Positions 59,981 to 64,000 of a stretch of 64,000 nt of DNA are shown one piece after another. This DNA comes from Myroides sp. WP-1 (GTDB lineage: Bacteria > Bacteroidota > Bacteroidia > Flavobacteriales > Flavobacteriaceae): positions 1 through 64,000 of the forward strand of contig NZ_JACHTC010000001.1 in the NCBI RefSeq assembly GCF_014145635.1. Direction: 5' to 3'. Each line of letters starts with the position of its first letter. Position 1 is the first letter of the stretch. The notes below the pieces were generated by a model. That model saw nothing but the letters and a program-made list of their open reading frames with translations, was not told the DNA's origin and did not search any database. A program made the translations under genes and the position numbers.

Positions 59981-61922
59981 AGCATTCTACATTTATGGTA
60001 GTTCCTTTTCCTTTTTCCGATAAAATTTCTACTGTTCCGTTCATTAACGCTGTACGACTTTTAATATTTTTTATTCCTAAACCATAAACTACTTTAGATG
60101 TGTCAAAACCAATTCCGTCATCTTCAATCGTTAGATTTATTGTATTTTCATGTTGACTAATTTGAACAATTACATTGTTTGCCTGTGCGTATTTGATAAC
60201 GTTACTGATGCTTTCCTGAACAATGCGGTATAATGATAATTGTATTTTAAATGGGATGTTGTCTGTTACACCAAAAGCTTCAAACTGAATGTGAAATTGT
60301 TTTTGTGATAAGGATTCGCAAAGTTCTTTCAGTGCAATTTCCAATCCAAGGTTTTTTAATGTTTCAGGCATTAGATTTCTGGCAATACGACGCATTTCTA
60401 CAATAGACTTATCTATATTTTGTAATAAATCTTCTGAATTTGGAGCATTTTCTTGAGAGATTGACATGCGAATATTCGCAAGCATTCCGCCCATACTATC
60501 GTGCAAATCTTGAGCTATTCGTTGACGCTCTTGTTCTTCGCCACGCAAAACAGCTTTTGTCGCTTCGTATTTTCGTTCGCTTTCAATATGTAAAAGATCT
60601 TGCTGGTGACTGATGCTGATTTGAGCGTTTAATTTCTTTTGATTCTTATAGGTAAGATAAATTAAAAATGTAATAATCAAACTTAAGCTCAAAGCTATTC
60701 CTAAGATGCTAATCCGTAGATTTTTATTTTTTGCAATTAGTTCATTTTCTTTTTTTAATTGAGCTATCGTTTGTTTTTTATCAGCAGTTTGATGTTCAAT
60801 CTCAAGCTCGTTCATCTTCTCCAATAATTTTTGTTGTTGTAAACTATCACTTAGCGCACTCGATTTCTTCATCCAATTATAAGCTTCTTTATGATTTCCC
60901 AATACATCGTTTACAGCAGCCAGTTGCGTATAGGTAATTTTGCGATTTACATCTTCTCTACTTAAAATATTTTCTTGTAAGATATGCTCTAACTGCAACT
61001 TAGCTTTATGATAATCTTTCTGCATGAGATAAACGTTATACATTCTAAAATACAGCATGTGCAAAAGTTTACTTTGTTTTCTTTCTTTTGCCAATTTTGC
61101 TCCCTTTTCTAAGCTCACTAACGCTTTTTCAAAATCTTGAACTGTCGTATAATACATAGCTTCTTGATAGTAATAATTTGAATAATGCTGCGAATTTGGA
61201 TAGTGCTCAATAAGTTTTTTTGCTTGTTTAAGATATATCTCAGCCGATTTACTATCTGGTTTATAACAATAGTTACTTACTAAATTGAGATACGTTATCA
61301 GGTGAATTGTATTTAACTGTGGGATTTCATCCAGCTGTTCTAACGCTTTTTTATGATACTCTTCTGCTGTTTCGAACTGTCCTACCGACATAAAAGTTAA
61401 ACCCAATTGTGTATAGCTGTACGCCAAAAGTTTTTTGTTTTTGCTTTTTTCGCTTAACGGAATACATTGTTCAGTCAGTGTCTTTACCATAAAATCATAT
61501 CCCTTGTCTTCCACTTGTATGTAAGCATTATTATATAATGATTTTATCAATAAATCTATATTTGTAGGATCTTTTTCTAAAGAATTTATTGCACTTTCAT
61601 AATGCTTTAGTGCAGTGGTTTTATTGCCTTGATGTGAATAAAATACAGCTTGATAGTAAGCTAAAACACCTTCAGTCAAAGTCTTTTTTTGGGAGGATAA
61701 TACAGCATTTAGTGCCTGTCTACTTTTTAGACTATCTGTTTGAGACCAATATTCTGAAAGCAACAAATAATTATGTAAACGAACACTGTCATTTATATCA
61801 TTTTCAATTTTATGCTGGATTTGTGTTACGTACTTTATTTCGTCCAAAGGAACAAGTTGCTGTGCCTGTAATATATTAATATATAAAAAAACAAATAGTA
61901 TAGATGAAATATTTTTGAACAT
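59973..61922 (-). CDS. TPR-containing sensor histidine kinase (HisKA_3)
   Basis: 649-aa kinase with a signal peptide (SSILFVFLYINILQAQQ), seven or so TPR units (about 90-370), a coiled segment, one TM helix (about 398-420), the acceptor motif QRIAQDLHDSMGGMLANI and HATPase with DDGIGFDTSKVVYGLGIKNI. It passes phosphate to the LuxR-type regulator of the same operon. Periplasmic TPRs suggest a protein or peptide signal. Divergent from the lipoprotein gene at 62083. Confidence 0.9.
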   Translation of the reverse strand: MFKNISSILFVFLYINILQAQQLVPLDEIKYVTQIQHKIENDINDSVRLHNYLLLSEYWSQTDSLKSRQALNAVLSSQKKTLTEGVLAYYQAVFYSHQGNKTTALKHYESAINSLEKDPTNIDLLIKSLYNNAYIQVEDKGYDFMVKTLTEQCIPLSEKSKNKKLLAYSYTQLGLTFMSVGQFETAEEYHKKALEQLDEIPQLNTIHLITYLNLVSNYCYKPDSKSAEIYLKQAKKLIEHYPNSQHYSNYYYQEAMYYTTVQDFEKALVSLEKGAKLAKERKQSKLLHMLYFRMYNVYLMQKDYHKAKLQLEHILQENILSREDVNRKITYTQLAAVNDVLGNHKEAYNWMKKSSALSDSLQQQKLLEKMNELEIEHQTADKKQTIAQLKKENELIAKNKNLRISILGIALSLSLIITFLIYLTYKNQKKLNAQISISHQQDLLHIESERKYEATKAVLRGEEQERQRIAQDLHDSMGGMLANIRMSISQENAPNSEDLLQNIDKSIVEMRRIARNLMPETLKNLGLEIALKELCESLSQKQFHIQFEAFGVTDNIPFKIQLSLYRIVQESISNVIKYAQANNVIVQISQHENTINLTIEDDGIGFDTSKVVYGLGIKNIKSRTALMNGTVEILSEKGKGTTINVECYV

Positions 61923-62082
61923 TGGTTTGTTATTAAATTACAAATATCCAAATAAAAAGTATTGCTTTTTTACTATAGTGAGAAAATCATGGTAAACCAT
62001 TAGATAAAAAATCAAGGTTTTCAATGATTGTCCCGATTTCACGTTTTGCAGACCTTTGTATCTCACAATAAAATAAAATTTT

Positions 62083-62556
62083 ATGAAAAAAGTAAACACA
62101 AAAATTGCGTTTTTAGGCATATTAGCCACATTAGCCACATTGACATTTGGAACAGTTGCTACAAGTTGTAGTAAAAATGATGATAATGACGGATACGAAC
62201 AACCAGCAGAAGGCACTATTGATGCTGCTGTGGGAACGTATAAAGGAAAGTTAAGCACAAGTGATAGAAATGGTGCGTATGAATGGTTCGATGCTATTGT
62301 TATCGTTACAAAAGAAGGAACTAATAAATTAAAAATTACCGCAAAATCAGGTGAAGAATATTCTTATGTAACGCCTAAAACTTTCACTGTAGAAACTTGT
62401 GCTTGTTTTGGCGAGAACACACAGGACATTGTTTCCTTAACAGGTAGTTTAGAAGGTATTTTTCACTATTATGGTTCTAATAAAAACATTAGTGTTAATA
62501 CAGATGAACAGTCCGCAACAGATGTTTATTTTGAGTTTGATGGCGTAAAACAATAG
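62083..62556 (+). CDS. Small lipoprotein, paralogue of the one at 24575
   Basis: 157-aa predicted lipoprotein. Signal KIAFLGILATLATLTFG with lipobox ATSC, then SKNDDNDG linker. The folded part begins AAVGTYKGKL, contains LTGSLEGIFHYYG and ends FEFDGVKQ, like the 24575 protein. It has an extra CAC pair (ETCACFGE). No family is recognised. It is divergent from the TPR kinase and may be controlled by that system; this is inference. Confidence 0.75.
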   Translation: MKKVNTKIAFLGILATLATLTFGTVATSCSKNDDNDGYEQPAEGTIDAAVGTYKGKLSTSDRNGAYEWFDAIVIVTKEGTNKLKITAKSGEEYSYVTPKTFTVETCACFGENTQDIVSLTGSLEGIFHYYGSNKNISVNTDEQSATDVYFEFDGVKQ

Positions 62557-62618
62557 ATTAAATGCTTTTTTAGCAAGTAAAACGTTTATCTTTAGCCTAT
62601 CAAAAACATATAAAAAAA

Positions 62619-63623
62619 ATGAAAAAAACAGCTCTTATTTTTGGACTATCAGCTTTGATAGTTTCCTGTAATCAATCTGCAAAACAGCAGGAAGGTACAG
62701 AAGATTCCACAGAAGTTACCGTTGAAGCAAACGAAGTTAAAACAGAAGAAGCGAATCCCGCTGCCGATTTCAATATAGAAGATGTTGCGTTTTCTACTGC
62801 CGATATAGGTGATTTTCCTTTTATCAATCTTCCAGAAGGATTAGAAGCTCATAAAGGTGCTATAGAAAGAAAATTTGATATTTGTTTCTTTCCAATCAAT
62901 GGTGTCATGACTCCTTTTGAAGGTAAATTATATAAGGCAAATGTTGGTGCAGTTCGCGGTGAAGAATATTCGCAACGATATTTTGAAAAAAGTATGGAAG
63001 ATTATTTGCTTTCCGTAGGAGCGGTTAAAGTTTTTGATGGTGAAATCACCAAAGAAGAATACGAACGTTATAACGAACAAGACCCGAATAAAGGTGGTTC
63101 TGGAGATATGGGCTATTGGAATCAAAACATCAAGTTTTTTGTTATTCGAAGTAAAGAAAAAGGAAATATTTATATCCAGTTCACATCTAATAATGCAGGA
63201 GGAAAATTAAATATTGTACAGGAAGAAGCTTTTAAACAAACCATAACCAAAGTTAGTGCAGATGATATTGCGAAGGATTTGACTGAAAAAGGGAAATCGA
63301 TTTTATACATCAATTTCGATGTAGATAAGTCTAATATTACGGCTGAAGGAAAAGAAGTGGTCACACAAATTGCAGAAGCACTTCAAAAAGATAAAAACTT
63401 AAACATTTCGATCGAAGGTCATACCGACAATACAGGTGATGCTGTTCATAACAAAAAATTATCGAATGATCGTGCAAATTCGGTGATGAATGTTTTAATC
63501 ACAGGCGGAATTGATAAAGCTCGATTATCAGCTATAGGTTTCGGTTCTGAAAAACCTTTGGTAATCAACAATTCGGACGAAAATAAAGCTAAAAATCGTC
63601 GAGTTGAATTGGTGAAAAAGTAA
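62619..63623 (+). CDS. OmpA-family lipoprotein
   Basis: 334-aa lipoprotein: lipobox IVSC at about 14-17, an acidic linker (EVTVEANEVKTEEANP), an unknown middle domain (about 60-215) and a C-terminal OmpA/MotB peptidoglycan-binding domain (YINFDVDKSNI, ISIEGHTDNTGD, LSNDRANSVMNVLI, NRRVELVKK). It probably anchors the outer membrane to peptidoglycan. The middle domain shows no family that I recognise. A terminator follows. Confidence 0.9.
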   Translation: MKKTALIFGLSALIVSCNQSAKQQEGTEDSTEVTVEANEVKTEEANPAADFNIEDVAFSTADIGDFPFINLPEGLEAHKGAIERKFDICFFPINGVMTPFEGKLYKANVGAVRGEEYSQRYFEKSMEDYLLSVGAVKVFDGEITKEEYERYNEQDPNKGGSGDMGYWNQNIKFFVIRSKEKGNIYIQFTSNNAGGKLNIVQEEAFKQTITKVSADDIAKDLTEKGKSILYINFDVDKSNITAEGKEVVTQIAEALQKDKNLNISIEGHTDNTGDAVHNKKLSNDRANSVMNVLITGGIDKARLSAIGFGSEKPLVINNSDENKAKNRRVELVKK

Positions 63624-63631
63624 GTAACAAT

Positions 63632-63668
63632 AAAAAGCTGTTTCTTGAAAAAGGGGAAACAGCTTTTT
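63632..63668 (+). terminator. Terminator of the OmpA-like gene
   Basis: AAAAAGCTGTTTC (63632-63644) pairs with GAAACAGCTTTTT (63656-63668), followed by T. Confidence 0.82.
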
Positions 63669-63681
63669 TAATAAATCAAGA

Positions 63682-64000
63682 ATGAAAAAAAATATTATAA
63701 GCAGTTTATTATCCGTATTTATTTTGTTTAGTTGTAATTCTTCAGACGAAAACAAATTACCAGATAACAACAGTGAAATTATTAACACACCGTTCACAGA
63801 AGGTTCCGTTGAAATGGGAATTTTTAGTAACGACATTGACTTGGGGAAACTTATAGGAAAGATAGATTTCTCTAAAGCTAATACAAAAGAACAATACGAG
63901 CAGTTACTAGCCCACGATGCAGATGTAAAAACAATTTTTGATTTGATAGCGAATATGGGAAACCAAAATCCATTAGCAGCTTGGGCGGTAACGTTAAATA
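63682..64000 (+). CDS. Lipoprotein, C-terminus cut by window end
   Basis: Frame from the ATG at 63682 stays open to the end (106 codons). The start is a lipoprotein signal (IISSLLSVFILFSC, then NSSDEN). The next part, KLIGKIDFSKANTKEQYEQL, suggests a small helical domain. No family is recognised from this fragment. It stands 59 bp downstream of the OmpA-like gene but behind a terminator. Confidence 0.7.
   Translation, partial: MKKNIISSLLSVFILFSCNSSDENKLPDNNSEIINTPFTEGSVEMGIFSNDIDLGKLIGKIDFSKANTKEQYEQLLAHDADVKTIFDLIANMGNQNPLAAWAVTLN

Overview
The window looks like chromosomal DNA of a flavobacterium, most likely Myroides or a close relative. The evidence is AT-rich DNA, TAnnTTTG-type -7 promoter boxes with little Shine-Dalgarno signal, Bacteroidota-specific families (OMP_b-brl_3 TonB receptors, LytS/LytTR pairs, TPR-containing HisKA_3 kinases, DUF6268), and a Bacteroidota-style kdp locus with a porin and a split KdpD. 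The genus is inference; no rRNA or other marker gene is present.

Layout. 1-8.6 kb: the edge of an IS, an OmpR-type two-component pair, then small accessory enzymes (streptomycin-type adenylyltransferase, DinB-like, thioredoxin, cytidine deaminase, RibD/DHFR-like reductase, methyltransferase, two GNATs, DUF1697) separated by intergenic repeats. 8.8-19.9 kb: envelope genes (DUF6268 barrel, small barrel, EptA-like phosphoethanolamine transferase with a PAP2 phosphatase, large TonB-type receptor) interleaved with two paralogous LytS/LytTR systems. 19.9-36.6 kb: a chloramphenicol acetyltransferase, DJ-1/PfpI protein, MFS efflux pump with divergent AraC regulator, a small lipoprotein, a divergent PurA, and a redox cluster (aldo/keto reductase, YgiN-like monooxygenase, MdaB-like quinone reductase, LysR, AraC, zinc alcohol dehydrogenase, TPR kinase, ketosteroid-dehydrogenase-like flavoprotein).

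37.3-49 kb: an NtrC-type sigma-54 activator, a two-gene operon (SatD-like protein plus DUF3307 membrane protein) behind three 18-bp palindromes placed exactly 28 bp apart, then a kdp potassium-uptake operon: sigma-54 promoter, tiny membrane ORFs, kdpF, kdpA, kdpB, kdpC, porin, KdpD sensor half and a separate histidine kinase. There is no KdpE next to the kinase; the sigma-54 activator is the natural candidate partner. SatD shows a class-III-cyclase-like spacing of motifs, which makes the SatD/DUF3307 pair the best candidate for an undescribed signalling module.

50-52.5 kb: repeat-rich DNA, an SDR-MarR pair, and a 178-bp tandem repeat (about 2.4 copies) ending in a 23-bp tRNA 3' end, which looks like an integration site. 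52.4-59.3 kb: a very AT-rich degraded island with an IS200-like element, a truncated methyltransferase, AraC/SDR and LuxR genes, an IS3-type element with a broken transposase, and a multiply stopped remnant of a larger gene. 59.3-64 kb: a LuxR/TPR-kinase two-component pair and three lipoproteins, the last cut by the window end.
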